A stretch of DNA of 64,000 nucleotides from Mucilaginibacter aquaedulcis (GCF_030409325.1 NZ_JAUFPR010000002.1:372001-436000), one strand, 5' to 3'; positions 1 to 8,856 are shown, counted from the first letter of the stretch. Notes: generated by a model from the letters alone, not told the origin. Numbers and translations are program-made.

Positions 1-1312
1 CATCAGCTGTTTTTGAAACGTTCCAGTTGTTTTTCTCAAGCTTAAATTTAATATATTCACGCTCTGCAAAGTCTTTGTACTCCTGGAAGTTATTAAATTG
101 ATCAAAATCTGTTTGTGCTGCACCATTGCCTTCACCGCCGGCAGCTACTGGAGCCGAAGGGTTAGCAAATGCCCTTACATCATTGTCTGTTATGGTTTTA
201 TCACTCAGTATGATCAAGCGCTCAACCATGTTTCTCAACTCACGGATGTTACCAGTCCACGGTAATGATTTAAGCGCTTCAAGAGCAGAATCAGATATTT
301 TTTTAACCGGCATGCCATATTCATTGCAAATTTCATCCAAAAAACTTTGGGTAAGCAGCGGTATATCATCCTTGCGTTCAATCAATGGCGGCACGTGTAT
401 CAGGATAACGCTGAGGCGATGGTAAAGGTCCATACGGAAATTACCTGCTTCTATTTCTTTAAGCAGATCCTTGTTTGTTGCCGCTACAACCCGAACATCA
501 ACATCTATCTCTTTTTCGCCACCTACACGGGTAATTTTGTTTTCCTGCAAAGCCCGTAGAACTTTAGCCTGGGCCGATTGGCTCATGTCACCAATTTCGT
601 CAAGAAAAAGGGTGCCTCCATTAGCTGATTCAAATTTACCTATACGTTGTTTTATTGCCGATGTAAAGGAGCCCTTTTCGTGCCCGAACAATTCACTCTC
701 AATTAATTCAGAAGGAATAGCGGCGCAGTTAACTTCAATAATAGGTGCATTTGAACGGTTTGATTTTTCGTGCAACCAGCGCGCAACCAACTCCTTACCG
801 CTACCGTTTGCACCGGTAACCAATACGCGGGCATCAGTAGGTGCCACACGATCAATGGTTTCCTTTATTTTTACAATGGCTTGCGAATTTCCTAAAATAG
901 GCCTAACCTTTGAAACTTTACGTTTCAATACCTTGGCTTCAACAACAAGGCTGCCACGGTCAAGCGCGTTGCGTACAGTAATGAGCAGGCGGTTTAAATC
1001 AGGTGGTTTCGATATAAAGTCAAACGCACCTTTTTTACTTGCTTCAATGGCTGTTTCAACTGTACCATGGCCAGATATCATAATAAATGGCAGATCGGGT
1101 TTTATTGCAAGTCCTTCAGTAAGTACTTCCATGCCATCCATGCGATTCATTTTTATATCGCACAGTACCAGATCGTAATCCTTTTTCTCTATCAGTTGTA
1201 AGCCATCAACGCCATTGTCTACATCCTCAACTTCATAGTCCTCATACTCAAGTATTTCACGCAAGGTATTACGTATTGACCGCTCATCATCAATTATTAA
1301 AATTTTAGCCAT
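1..1312 (-). CDS. Sigma-54-dependent response regulator, NtrC family (3' end cut by window)
   Basis: Activator of RNA polymerase-sigma-54, normally controlled by a partner histidine kinase. The first 437 codons are visible. A receiver domain spans residues 1-120, with the acidic pair DD at 8-9 and the phospho-acceptor D52 in LCDIKM. An AAA+ domain follows (Walker A GANGSGKE; sigma-54 contact loop at residues 214-219). The reading frame runs off the window edge inside what looks like the Fis-type helix-turn-helix. The contact loop reads GSFTSA instead of the textbook GAFTGA; I recall similar forms in other Bacteroidota, so it need not be a defect. The start ATG gives a standard receiver N-terminus (MAKILIIDDE). 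No partner kinase is visible. Confidence 0.95.
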   Translation of the reverse strand, partial: MAKILIIDDERSIRNTLREILEYEDYEVEDVDNGVDGLQLIEKKDYDLVLCDIKMNRMDGMEVLTEGLAIKPDLPFIMISGHGTVETAIEASKKGAFDFISKPPDLNRLLITVRNALDRGSLVVEAKVLKRKVSKVRPILGNSQAIVKIKETIDRVAPTDARVLVTGANGSGKELVARWLHEKSNRSNAPIIEVNCAAIPSELIESELFGHEKGSFTSAIKQRIGKFESANGGTLFLDEIGDMSQSAQAKVLRALQENKITRVGGEKEIDVDVRVVAATNKDLLKEIEAGNFRMDLYHRLSVILIHVPPLIERKDDIPLLTQSFLDEICNEYGMPVKKISDSALEALKSLPWTGNIRELRNMVERLIILSDKTITDNDVRAFANPSAPVAAGGEGNGAAQTDFDQFNNFQEYKDFAEREYIKFKLEKNNWNVSKTAD

Positions 1313-1397
1313 ATTTTTATTAAGTAAATAGGTGGTCTGTTGAACCGCTAATATATAAGATTTTGTATAGAAAAATAAACACTTGGGGTTGTAACAA

Positions 1398-1433
1398 AAA
1401 TAACCCCTTCCTGTTTGCAGAAAGAGGTTATTT
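1398..1433 (-). terminator. Rho-independent terminator of rnpB
   Basis: On the minus strand an imperfect hairpin (AATAACC ... GGTTATT with a CTTTCTG/CAGGAAG inner stem) is followed by TTTTTGTT. It lies directly after the RNase P RNA 3' end and before the NtrC-type gene. Confidence 0.75.
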
Positions 1434-1439
1434 AATCAG

Positions 1440-1830
1440 CAGCAAATCTGTAAGCCGGGTTCTGTATTGCCTTGAGGCAACTTCTATCATTAATCTGGCC
1501 CTGCCATTGCTGACAGGTTTAAACAACCTACCCATCCCGGAGTGATGTCTTAAAAGACATATGCGGAAGCGAGCAGCTTCACTTCCGGGACCTATTTGGT
1601 TTTTCAACTCCTGAGGTTTACCATCATTTCCGGTCGCCCGGAAACGTCGTGAGCTCTTACCTCACGGTTTCACCCTTACCGCATCGCGATCGAAATCGGG
1701 AAGCGGCGGTTTATTTTCTGTTGCACTTGCTGTCGCCGGCTGCCGGCGCCTTCCCGTTAGGAAGCAGGATGCTCTGTGTTGCCCGGACTTTCCTCCGCTA
1801 TTCATGATAGCAGCGATAGAACGCTTTGCA
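1440..1830 (-). ncRNA. rnpB: RNase P RNA (bacterial class A)
   Basis: Catalytic RNA that matures tRNA 5' ends. On the minus strand the universal 5' core GAGGAAAGTCCGGGC lies at 1781-1795 and the universal 3' core ACAGAACCCGGCTTAC at 1451-1466, about 330 bases apart as expected. The 5' GCAAA (about 1826-1830) can pair with TTTGC at 1442-1446 to form P1. Length of about 390 nt is normal. A terminator follows and a -7 box precedes it. The ends are estimated from P1 pairing and are accurate to a few bases. Short reading frames overlapping it should not be annotated. Confidence 0.96.
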
Positions 1831-1834
1831 GGTG

Positions 1835-1842
1835 TAAAGATA
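1835..1842 (-). promoter_or_regulatory. -7 box of the rnpB promoter
   Basis: The minus strand reads TATCTTTA, one mismatch from the Bacteroidota -7 consensus TAnnTTTG, and it sits about 5 bases before the inferred RNase P RNA 5' end. No clear -33 TTTG was found. Confidence 0.5.
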
Positions 1843-1896
1843 TGGAATTTGTTTTATTAGCTATTAACAGGTTCCGGAATTGCCTATTCAAAAACG

Positions 1897-2313
1897 CTAT
1901 TTGCATTTTTCAATGCTGTTTTGAACTTCCTGCAAGTTTATTAACCCCATTTTATTGCCGAATGAATTGGTTACATAGGTAAGCACCTTAGCGATTTCGA
2001 TAGGGGAGAGATCACTGGCAGGCATTTCGCCTTCAAAGCCACGGCCATGCACGGTTAACGAGCCTTTAATTCCGTTTTTAAGATAACAGGTTAATAATGT
2101 TCTGTTGTTTTTAAGATAAGTTGAATCAGTTAACGGAGGTATCAGCGACTGCAAGCCTTCACCTTTTTCACCATGACAGTTTTCACAATGAGCCTGGTAT
2201 ATGGCAGTCCCCGCCGAGTAGTAGCGATTAAACTCAATTTGCTCATCGCTTTGGCAAGAAAATGTCAAAGCGATGAGTATTAAACCAATAATTATGGTAA
2301 TTAACGACCTCAT
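1897..2313 (-). CDS. Lipoprotein c-type cytochrome
   Basis: Electron carrier outside the inner membrane. A lipoprotein signal (hydrophobic stretch 3-19, lipobox ending at C20) precedes one cytochrome c domain: heme motif CENCH at residues 43-47 and probable axial Met at M97 in GEMPAS. The 138-aa length fits a single-heme cytochrome. It overlaps the upstream SCO gene by 4 bases (ATGA), so the two are translationally coupled. Co-occurrence with SCO suggests a role in or next to terminal-oxidase electron transfer. No oxidase subunits are in the window, so the partner is unknown. Confidence 0.9.
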   Translation of the reverse strand: MRSLITIIIGLILIALTFSCQSDEQIEFNRYYSAGTAIYQAHCENCHGEKGEGLQSLIPPLTDSTYLKNNRTLLTCYLKNGIKGSLTVHGRGFEGEMPASDLSPIEIAKVLTYVTNSFGNKMGLINLQEVQNSIEKCK

Positions 2314-2957
2314 TTTGCGACGGTCATAACAGGTTCGGCTTTTAATATTTTTATATCAGCAATCAATTTAGTTACCTGTTCAGGGTCGGTACCGTCATAA
2401 GTTCCCCGAAGGTGTTTTTGTTTATCTACCAGGATAAAGTAACCATCATGGATGTATTCGCCCTGCGGATTTTTTTCCTGAACCGAAACTAAATAATTTT
2501 TAGCTATCTGATAAGTTTGATCTTTTGTGCCATTTAAAAGCCACCAGGTATTTCCACTGATGCCTAATTTATCAGCATATTTTTTTAATACAGGAACGGT
2601 GTCATACTTCGGATCAATTGAATGTGATATGATCCTGAAATTATCATCGTTTTTAAATTCCTTATACACGTTAAGCATATTGCGGTGCATTATGGGGCAA
2701 ATTGATGGGCATGTAGTAAAGAAAAAATCGGCTACATATATTTTACCGTTCAGGCTTTTGCCGGTAATGGTATCGGCATATTGATTTACGAATTTAAAAT
2801 CGGGTATGGTAGAGTACACAGTATCTGTAACAGTTTTACCATCAATAGTTTTAGTAACAGGTTCGCGCTCTCCTAAAATTGGAAGTTTAGCCTGATCTTT
2901 TGATTTACAGGAACTATAAAGTACGATTATAATAAGAGCGCCTATTAAATTTTTCAT
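2310..2957 (-). CDS. SCO1/SenC family copper-binding lipoprotein
   Basis: Thioredoxin-fold protein of the SCO family, which delivers copper to or reduces the CuA site of cytochrome oxidase. Visible signs: lipobox ending at C17, the copper motif CPSIC (C83, C87) after a typical VADFFFTT strand, and a conserved His at H170 in YIHDGYF. Length of 215 aa is normal. It is the middle gene of a three-gene operon and overlaps both neighbours by 4 bases. Some SCO proteins act in redox defence rather than copper loading, and the sequence does not decide between these. Confidence 0.93.
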   Translation of the reverse strand: MKNLIGALIIIVLYSSCKSKDQAKLPILGEREPVTKTIDGKTVTDTVYSTIPDFKFVNQYADTITGKSLNGKIYVADFFFTTCPSICPIMHRNMLNVYKEFKNDDNFRIISHSIDPKYDTVPVLKKYADKLGISGNTWWLLNGTKDQTYQIAKNYLVSVQEKNPQGEYIHDGYFILVDKQKHLRGTYDGTDPEQVTKLIADIKILKAEPVMTVAK

Positions 2958-3355
2958 TTTTTTGCAATAGTTGTGTTCAAGTATTTGTTTGAGCTGTTAA
3001 CAGCTATATTTATCAGCGAGTCGATAGCGGTGATTCTTTTCTTTTGATCTGTTAAGTAATCAATAATTTGTTGATGTGATTTACCTTTGTTTTCGGCATC
3101 AAACTTATGCATCCAATCACTCATCGCGTTATCCGCATCATCAACTTGTTTTAAATACATCTTAGTGGAATCACTCGGATTGCTCTTAATTAAACTATCA
3201 AGAACCATCTTATTTTTCATTAATTGCTCATCACTACTCATTACCTTATCATGAATGGCTATTACGCTGTCTAAAAGTAATTTTTCCTGCTTTTTTGTAT
3301 CAGCACAGCTAAATAACACACTGGCGGCTATCAGGGTTAAAATGTATTTTTTCAT
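2954..3355 (-). CDS. Small lipoprotein of unknown function, first gene of the SCO operon
   Basis: I do not recognise a named family. The 133-aa product has a signal peptide with a lipobox ending in FSC near residue 17. A charged, helix-rich body follows (many Lys, Asp, Ser), perhaps a helical bundle. I chose the internal ATG because MKKYILTLIAASVLFSC is a clean signal peptide and AGAAGGAC lies just upstream; the longer frame opens 10 codons earlier. It overlaps the SCO gene by 4 bases, so it likely works with the SCO/cytochrome c pair at the cell envelope. Confidence 0.75.
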   Translation of the reverse strand: MKKYILTLIAASVLFSCADTKKQEKLLLDSVIAIHDKVMSSDEQLMKNKMVLDSLIKSNPSDSTKMYLKQVDDADNAMSDWMHKFDAENKGKSHQQIIDYLTDQKKRITAIDSLINIAVNSSNKYLNTTIAKK

Positions 3356-3802
3356 GTCCTTCTTTTGATGTATTAACAATGGCAAATATTGTAAATAATG
3401 TGGGTTAAATCACAGCTTTTAATACGCTTAAATGAATAACTATAGTCAATGATTGGTAAAGTTTATTTATCTGCAATTTTTAATTCCAGCCAACGATATG
3501 AGCGCCATAATAATTTGTTTTTAATGATCAGAAAATCGCTAAGCTAAGATACTTGTTTTCAAAATCTTGAGTTTAATATTATGATAATATAACTGTTACA
3601 ATAAGGATATATCACTATGTTACCTTTATACAACAAAAAGCATAGTTATGAAATTAATATCTGTTTTTTCAAGGCTTATCAATGGCATCCGGGAGTGGAT
3701 GATCCTGAAGAGTATGAAATCATCTTTCATACATTAAGTTATCCGTTAAATTTTTCTTTCATAAATATAATCGCATTTTTGGGCTTTGCGTAGCTCAATT
3801 TA
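3356..3802. other. AT-rich intergenic region between divergent operons
   Basis: It must hold the promoter of the lipoprotein-SCO-cytochrome operon (minus) and that of the GH1 gene (plus). I found no convincing paired -33/-7 box. The only coding candidate is the short frame listed at 3617-3793. Confidence 0.5.
3617..3793 (+). CDS. Possible 58-aa small protein (doubtful)
   Basis: ATG frame of 58 codons with AAGGA 9 bases upstream. The middle reads YQWHPGVDDPEEYEII, which has a coding-like composition, and the C-terminus is hydrophobic. It ends 10 bases before the beta-glucosidase start. A shorter frame starting at 3648 overlaps it. No family is recognised; it may be chance. Confidence 0.2.
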   Translation: MLPLYNKKHSYEINICFFKAYQWHPGVDDPEEYEIIFHTLSYPLNFSFINIIAFLGFA

Positions 3803-5158
3803 ATGGAACTAACTGATCAGGATACACAACTTCACAAACAACTTTTTGGCTCAGATTTTATTTGGGGCGTATCTACTGCTGCTTTTCAAATAGAGGGGGC
3901 TCATGACGCTGATGGAAAGGGCGAATCTGTATGGGATGCCTTTACAGCCAAAAAAGGTAAAATTCTTAATGCCGACCATGCCCGGGTTTCCTGTGATTTT
4001 TATAATCGTTACCAGGAAGATATAGACCTGATCAGTCAACTCAATATTCCTAACTTCAGATTTTCTATTTCATGGGCACGTTTACTACCTTCAGGAACCG
4101 GACAGATAAATCAAGCTGGTATAGATTATTATAATCGGGTTATTGATTATTGCATTTCAAAGAAGGTTGAGCCTTGGGTCACTATTTATCATTGGGACCT
4201 GCCTCAGACTCTTGAACAGAAAGGTGGATGGACAAATCGTGAAGTTATTGATTGGTTTAGCGAATTTGTGACACTTTGCGCAAAAAGCTTTGGCGACCGT
4301 GTAAAACATTGGATGGTTATGAATGAACCTGTGGTATTTACCGGTGCTGGCTACTTTTTCGGTATCCATGCACCTGGGCGCAATGGTATAAAGAATTTTA
4401 TTCCTGCCATACACCACGTTGTTTTAAGCATAAACGCAGGCGGTAAAATATTACGAGAGCTTTTGCCTGAAGCACAAATAGGTACCACATTTTCATGCTC
4501 CCAAATTGAACCCCTTACGGATAAGCCACGGGATGTAGCCGCTGCTGTAAGAGCAGACGCGTTAATAAACCGATTGTTTATTGAGCCGCTTTTGGGTTTA
4601 GGGTATCCTGTAAAAGAGTTACCGGTGCTGAAAAGCTTACAGAAATACATCAAACCAGGAGATGAGGATAACATGCGGTTTGATTTTGATTTTATAGGAA
4701 TACAAAACTACACCCGCGAAATTGTAAAATATTCGTTTTTTACTCCATATATAGGTGCTCGGATGGTGAAGGCCGAGAACCGAAATGTAGAACTTACGGC
4801 TATGCGCTGGGAGGTTTATCCGCCATCTATTTACAATATGATCAAAAAATTTGATGCATATCCTCAAATCAAAAGCATCATTATTACTGAAAATGGCGCG
4901 GCTTTCCCAGATACCGTTACCGATGATGAGGTTCATGATAGCAAGCGTCTCCAGTATTTAAAAAACTATATAGCCCAGGTTTTAAAAGCCAAAAACGAAG
5001 GTTGTAAAATAAATGGTTACTTTGTTTGGACGCTCACTGATAACTTTGAATGGGCCGAAGGTTATCATCCCCGGTTTGGTTTAATACACGTTGATCATAG
5101 CACACAAAAACGTATTGTTAAGGATTCAGGACTATGGTATAGTGAATTTTTAAAGTAA
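3803..5158 (+). CDS. Beta-glucosidase, glycoside hydrolase family 1
   Basis: Retaining beta-glycosidase that releases glucose (or a related sugar) from the non-reducing end of beta-linked disaccharides and aryl glycosides. The TIM barrel is complete at 451 aa: substrate-binding start FIWGVSTAAFQIEGA, acid/base Glu E175 in MNEPVVF, nucleophile E363 in ITENGA, and the late loop NFEWAEGYHPRFGL. There is no signal peptide, so it acts in the cytoplasm on imported sugars. It stands alone, not next to SusC/D or sugar transporters. Its last codons form the left arm of a terminator palindrome. Confidence 0.95.
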   Translation: MELTDQDTQLHKQLFGSDFIWGVSTAAFQIEGAHDADGKGESVWDAFTAKKGKILNADHARVSCDFYNRYQEDIDLISQLNIPNFRFSISWARLLPSGTGQINQAGIDYYNRVIDYCISKKVEPWVTIYHWDLPQTLEQKGGWTNREVIDWFSEFVTLCAKSFGDRVKHWMVMNEPVVFTGAGYFFGIHAPGRNGIKNFIPAIHHVVLSINAGGKILRELLPEAQIGTTFSCSQIEPLTDKPRDVAAAVRADALINRLFIEPLLGLGYPVKELPVLKSLQKYIKPGDEDNMRFDFDFIGIQNYTREIVKYSFFTPYIGARMVKAENRNVELTAMRWEVYPPSIYNMIKKFDAYPQIKSIIITENGAAFPDTVTDDEVHDSKRLQYLKNYIAQVLKAKNEGCKINGYFVWTLTDNFEWAEGYHPRFGLIHVDHSTQKRIVKDSGLWYSEFLK

Positions 5159-5173
5159 AATTCACTATACCAT
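5134..5173. terminator. Perfect palindromic terminator overlapping the GH1 stop codon
   Basis: 17-base arms with no mismatch (5134-5150 and 5157-5173) around a 6-base loop holding the stop codon. Runs of T/A at the inner ends allow it to serve the converging GH1 (plus) and acyl-CoA dehydrogenase (minus) genes. The left arm is coding sequence for the last residues of the glucosidase. Confidence 0.8.
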
Positions 5174-5185
5174 AATGCAAACTGG

Positions 5186-6367
5186 TTATTTAAATGCGTC
5201 TTCGCCGGTTATATCCATGCCGGTTATCAGCAAATGTATATCGTGGGTGCCTTCATAAGTTATTACTGATTCAAGGTTCATCATGTGACGCATTATTGAA
5301 TATTCGCCGGTTATACCCATACCACCAAGTATTTGCCTTGCCTCGCGGGCAATATTTATAGCTGTTTCTACACTGTTTCGTTTAGCCATAGATATCTGCG
5401 CGGCTGTTGCCCTGTTCTCATTTTTAAGTACTCCCAAACGCCAAACCAATAACTGAGCTTTGGTTATCTCGGTTATCATTTCGGCCAGTTTTTTTTGTTG
5501 AAGCTGGAAACCGGCTATAGGTTTACCAAACTGTACACGCTCTTTTGAATAACGTAAGGCAGTGTCATAACAATCCATAGCTGCACCAAGCGCACCCCAG
5601 GCTATACCATATCTTGCCTGGTTCAAGCAACCTAATGGGCCCTTTAGACCAGCAACATTGGGTAACAGGTTTTCTTTAGGTATTTTAACCTGATCAAATA
5701 CTAACTCGCCTGTGGATGATGCCCTTAGCGACCATTTGTTATGAGTTTCGGGTGTTGTAAAACCCTCCATGCCACGTTCTACTATTAATCCTCGAATCTT
5801 TCCGCTTTCGTCTTTTGCCCAAACAACGGCGATGTCGGCAAATGGGGCATTGGAGATCCACATCTTTGCACCATTTAATATATAGTGGTCGCCGGAATCT
5901 TTTATATTGGTGGTCATTCCTCCGGGATTTGAGCCATGGTCAGGTTCGGTAAGGCCAAAGCAACCAATAATTTCGCCCGAAGCTAATTTGGGCAGATACT
6001 TTTTACGTTGTTCTTCAGATCCATAGGTATATATAGGATACATAACCAATGAACCCTGAACAGATGAAGTGGATCGAATGCCTGAATCTCCTCGTTCAAT
6101 TTCCTGCATGATAATTCCATAAGCCATATAGTCAAGTCCGGCACCGCCATACTCAACAGGTATAGTAGGGCCAAAGGCACCAATATCGGCAAGGCCTTTT
6201 ATTAATTGTTTGGGGAACTCGGCCTTTTGTGCGTATGTTTCAATTATGGGACTTAATTCTTTTTTTACCCAGTTGCGTACAGACGAGCGTATTAACTTAT
6301 ATTCTTCAGAAAGCAGTTCATCTAACTGATAATAATCAGGTGATTCATATAGATCTGTTTTGGCCAT
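5186..6367 (-). CDS. Acyl-CoA dehydrogenase, glutaryl-CoA dehydrogenase-like
   Basis: FAD enzyme that oxidises an acyl-CoA at the alpha-beta bond; the closest match by eye is glutaryl-CoA dehydrogenase (lysine/tryptophan breakdown). Signs: FGLTEPDHGSNPGGM in the middle domain, ARYGIAWGALGAA, ERVQFGKPI, and the catalytic-base region TYEGTHDIH near the C-terminus, as in GCDH. I start at MAKTDLYESPDYY (393 aa, the usual family length); the frame is open 28 codons further but that part lacks family character. No electron-transfer flavoprotein genes are nearby. It could instead be a general short-chain acyl-CoA dehydrogenase. Confidence 0.9.
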   Translation of the reverse strand: MAKTDLYESPDYYQLDELLSEEYKLIRSSVRNWVKKELSPIIETYAQKAEFPKQLIKGLADIGAFGPTIPVEYGGAGLDYMAYGIIMQEIERGDSGIRSTSSVQGSLVMYPIYTYGSEEQRKKYLPKLASGEIIGCFGLTEPDHGSNPGGMTTNIKDSGDHYILNGAKMWISNAPFADIAVVWAKDESGKIRGLIVERGMEGFTTPETHNKWSLRASSTGELVFDQVKIPKENLLPNVAGLKGPLGCLNQARYGIAWGALGAAMDCYDTALRYSKERVQFGKPIAGFQLQQKKLAEMITEITKAQLLVWRLGVLKNENRATAAQISMAKRNSVETAINIAREARQILGGMGITGEYSIMRHMMNLESVITYEGTHDIHLLITGMDITGEDAFK

Positions 6368-6595
6368 AATGGTATAGTTGGTTGGCAAATATAGATGATT
6401 TAATGAGGAGTTAATAAGGCATAAATAGTGTTTCTGAATACTCAAAACCACTTTATTGCAAAAACTATGTTTAGTTTATTTAAACCCACTTTTTGAGTTT
6501 TTATTTATTTGATTTTTTTTTAAAATACTTATTAAGTTAAATTTTCTTTAATGATTACCTATCATCCAATCAACTAAATCAATTACTTTTGGTGA

Positions 6596-6958
6596 ATGAT
6601 TAATATTGCTTTGCATGGTGCGGAGTTTTTTGCATATCATGGATTTTATCCTGAAGAACAAAAATTAGGCTGCCGTTTTTTGATTGATATTGAGGTAGGT
6701 TTTATTCCGCAAACTGATCTATATGATGATAAACTTTCTCATACTGTTGATTATGAGAAAGTTTATACCATTGCATGTGAAGAGATGAAACAACCCCGCA
6801 AACTGATTGAAACAGTAGGGCATGCTGTTGTCGACAGAATTAAAGCCCAATTCCCTTTCGTGAAAACTATTCAGGTGACTATTAAAAAGTTGAACCCACC
6901 ATTATTAGGAAAAGTGGCTTATTCGGGCGTAACTATCAACTATCCATTAATAAAATGA
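6596..6958 (+). CDS. folB: Dihydroneopterin aldolase
   Basis: Folate synthesis: splits 7,8-dihydroneopterin into 6-hydroxymethyl-dihydropterin and glycolaldehyde. The 120-aa product has the family layout: ALHGAEFFAYHGFYPEEQ (catalytic Tyr region), early Glu, SHTVDYEKVY, and the closing IKKLNPPLLGKVAYSGV. It overlaps the next gene by 4 bases. A -7-like box TACTTTTG (6584-6591) lies only 4 bases before the ATG, so the mRNA leader could be very short. Confidence 0.95.
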   Translation: MINIALHGAEFFAYHGFYPEEQKLGCRFLIDIEVGFIPQTDLYDDKLSHTVDYEKVYTIACEEMKQPRKLIETVGHAVVDRIKAQFPFVKTIQVTIKKLNPPLLGKVAYSGVTINYPLIK

Positions 6959-8352
6959 ACTACAATATTATAACAACTCCTTTACTTGAGGCTATAACCG
7001 CTATTGTTGGTGCCGATGCTGTAATTGTACAGCATGATGAACTTGAAAAATACAGCCATGACGAAACCGAAGACTTGGTTTATTATCCCGATGTTGTTGT
7101 AAAGCCGCAGTCTCCGGAAGAGATATCGGCTTTATTAAAGCTTTGCAATAAGTATCTGATACCTGTTACACCCCGTGGTGCAGGAACAGGTTTAAGCGGT
7201 GGTGCTTTACCTGTTAAGGGCGGTTTGCTAATTGCTATGGAGCGCTTTAATAAAGTGCTTGAAATTGATGAACAAAATTTACAGGCTACAGTTGAACCAG
7301 GTGTTATCACCGAAGAGTTTATGAATCAGGCCGCAGCCAAAGGTTTGCTTTATCCGGTTGATCCGGCCAGTAAGGGGAGTTGTTTTATTGGGGGAAATGT
7401 TTCGCATGGTTCAGGTGGCCCAAGAGTGGTAAAGTATGGCACTATACGTGAATATGTGCTTAATCTGCAAGTGGTTTTAGCCTCAGGTGAAATTATATGG
7501 ACAGGTGCAAATACGCTCAAATACGCTTCAGGCTATAACTTAACCCAGTTGATGATCGGGTCGGAAGGTACGTTAGGTATTGTTACCAAAATAGTTGTAA
7601 AATTAATTCCGTTGCCAACAATTGATGCCTTAATGCTGGCATCATTCCCGAGTAATGAAGCCGCTTGTGCAGCGGTATCCGCTATTTTCAGAGCCGGAAT
7701 AGTACCATCTGCGCTTGAATTTATGGAGCGCAAGGGAGTGGAGTGGGTAAAAGAACATGATGATATCGCCTTTGATCTTCAGGACGGTATTGAAGCTTTT
7801 TTGCTGATTGAAGTGTATGGCAACAACCAGGATGTAATATTTGCCGATTGCGAGAAAATAAATGAAGTTTTGGAAGCTTATGATTGCAGCGACGTATTAT
7901 TTGCCGATTCATCAGCGCAAAAAGAGGAATTGTGGCGATTAAGGCGGACGATGGCTGTGTCGGTAAAATCAAATTCGGTATATAAAGAAGAAGATACGGT
8001 TGTACCGCGTGCTGCCTTACCGCAACTAATCAAAGGTATAAAAGATATAGGGGCTAAATATGGTTTTGAATCTGTATGTTATGGTCATGCCGGTGATGGA
8101 AATCTGCATGTGAATATTATAAAAGCCAATATGAGTGATGAGGATTGGAATAACAAGCTAAAATTTGGTATTCGCGAAATATTTGAGCTTACCGTGTCTT
8201 TAGGCGGTACGCTTTCTGGTGAACATGGTATAGGCCTGGTTCAAAAAGATTTTATGCCTATAAAATACTCTGAAGTGCATTTCGCCCTTTGGCGTGGTAT
8301 TAAAAACGTATTTGATCCCAAAGGAATTTTAAATCCCGGAAAGATATTTTAA
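6955..8352 (+). CDS. FAD-linked 2-hydroxyacid oxidase (GlcD / D-lactate dehydrogenase family)
   Basis: Flavoenzyme oxidising D-lactate, glycolate or a related 2-hydroxyacid. The FAD-binding domain shows PVTPRGAGTGLSGGALP and GSEGTLGIVTK; the C-terminal cap shows CYGHAGDGNLHVN and SGEHGIGLVQK, which bind metal/substrate in the family. Length 465 aa matches GlcD. It is coupled to folB by a 4-base overlap. The glycolaldehyde released by FolB could be oxidised to glycolate, which would make the pairing sensible, but that is inference. Partner subunits GlcE/GlcF are absent, as in many Bacteroidota. Confidence 0.9.
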   Translation: MNYNIITTPLLEAITAIVGADAVIVQHDELEKYSHDETEDLVYYPDVVVKPQSPEEISALLKLCNKYLIPVTPRGAGTGLSGGALPVKGGLLIAMERFNKVLEIDEQNLQATVEPGVITEEFMNQAAAKGLLYPVDPASKGSCFIGGNVSHGSGGPRVVKYGTIREYVLNLQVVLASGEIIWTGANTLKYASGYNLTQLMIGSEGTLGIVTKIVVKLIPLPTIDALMLASFPSNEAACAAVSAIFRAGIVPSALEFMERKGVEWVKEHDDIAFDLQDGIEAFLLIEVYGNNQDVIFADCEKINEVLEAYDCSDVLFADSSAQKEELWRLRRTMAVSVKSNSVYKEEDTVVPRAALPQLIKGIKDIGAKYGFESVCYGHAGDGNLHVNIIKANMSDEDWNNKLKFGIREIFELTVSLGGTLSGEHGIGLVQKDFMPIKYSEVHFALWRGIKNVFDPKGILNPGKIF

Positions 8353-8363
8353 AAGAATACATG

Positions 8364-8400
8364 TTCAGATTTCAGATATATCTCATGCCTGAAATCTGAA
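8364..8400. terminator. Bidirectional terminator between glcD-like and thioesterase genes
   Basis: 12-base perfect arms (TTCAGATTTCAG at 8364-8375 and its complement at 8389-8400) with a 13-base loop, between two converging genes. Confidence 0.65.
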
Positions 8401-8409
8401 TATTTAAAA

Positions 8410-8856
8410 TTAGTTGGTATTCAATATCAACCTTGGTTGATCATATTCAATCATATTATGGCGTTCGCCGGCAGGAATTGATACTGATTTATTTGCAGAG
8501 TAATCATAACTGATACAAACTGTTTTTCCCGTAGTTACAATTTCTTCTCCCTGTTCTGTTATTTTCACCAACACGTGCATAACATCAAAACTACTGTTAC
8601 CTATACGCACCGTGCGTACATAACAGGCTATCTGATCGTTTATTGTAATAGGCTTAAGGTAGTTGATTTCTGACCTTCCTAAAATAATGCCTGCATTGCT
8701 CCAATCCCAGTTAATTATTTCTTTCCAATAGTTGGTTCTTGCTATTTCGAAATAGGTTAAATAAACGGCATTGTTAACGTGTCCGAATGCATCGATATCT
8801 GAAAAGCGGATTGGGATGCCCGTTTTGTACTTGTAATCTGAGAGTTTTTCAGCCAT
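8410..8856 (-). CDS. Acyl-CoA thioesterase, hotdog fold (4HBT family)
   Basis: Hydrolyses an acyl-CoA thioester; substrate unknown. The 148-aa product carries the 4-hydroxybenzoyl-CoA thioesterase signature RFSDIDAFGHVNNAVYLTYFE at residues 17-37, whose Asp is the usual catalytic residue, followed by the strand pattern IKPITINDQIACYVRTVRIG-like of a single hotdog domain. It is monocistronic and converges on the glcD-like gene. Confidence 0.9.
   Translation of the reverse strand: MAEKLSDYKYKTGIPIRFSDIDAFGHVNNAVYLTYFEIARTNYWKEIINWDWSNAGIILGRSEINYLKPITINDQIACYVRTVRIGNSSFDVMHVLVKITEQGEEIVTTGKTVCISYDYSANKSVSIPAGERHNMIEYDQPRLILNTN

Noticed and set aside
471..1178. 235-codon frame on the plus strand
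   Set aside because: Antisense shadow of the NtrC-type regulator, whose minus-strand translation is unambiguous.
1363..1545. 60-codon frame over the rnpB 3' end
   Set aside because: Overlaps the conserved RNase P RNA core and terminator; not protein-like.
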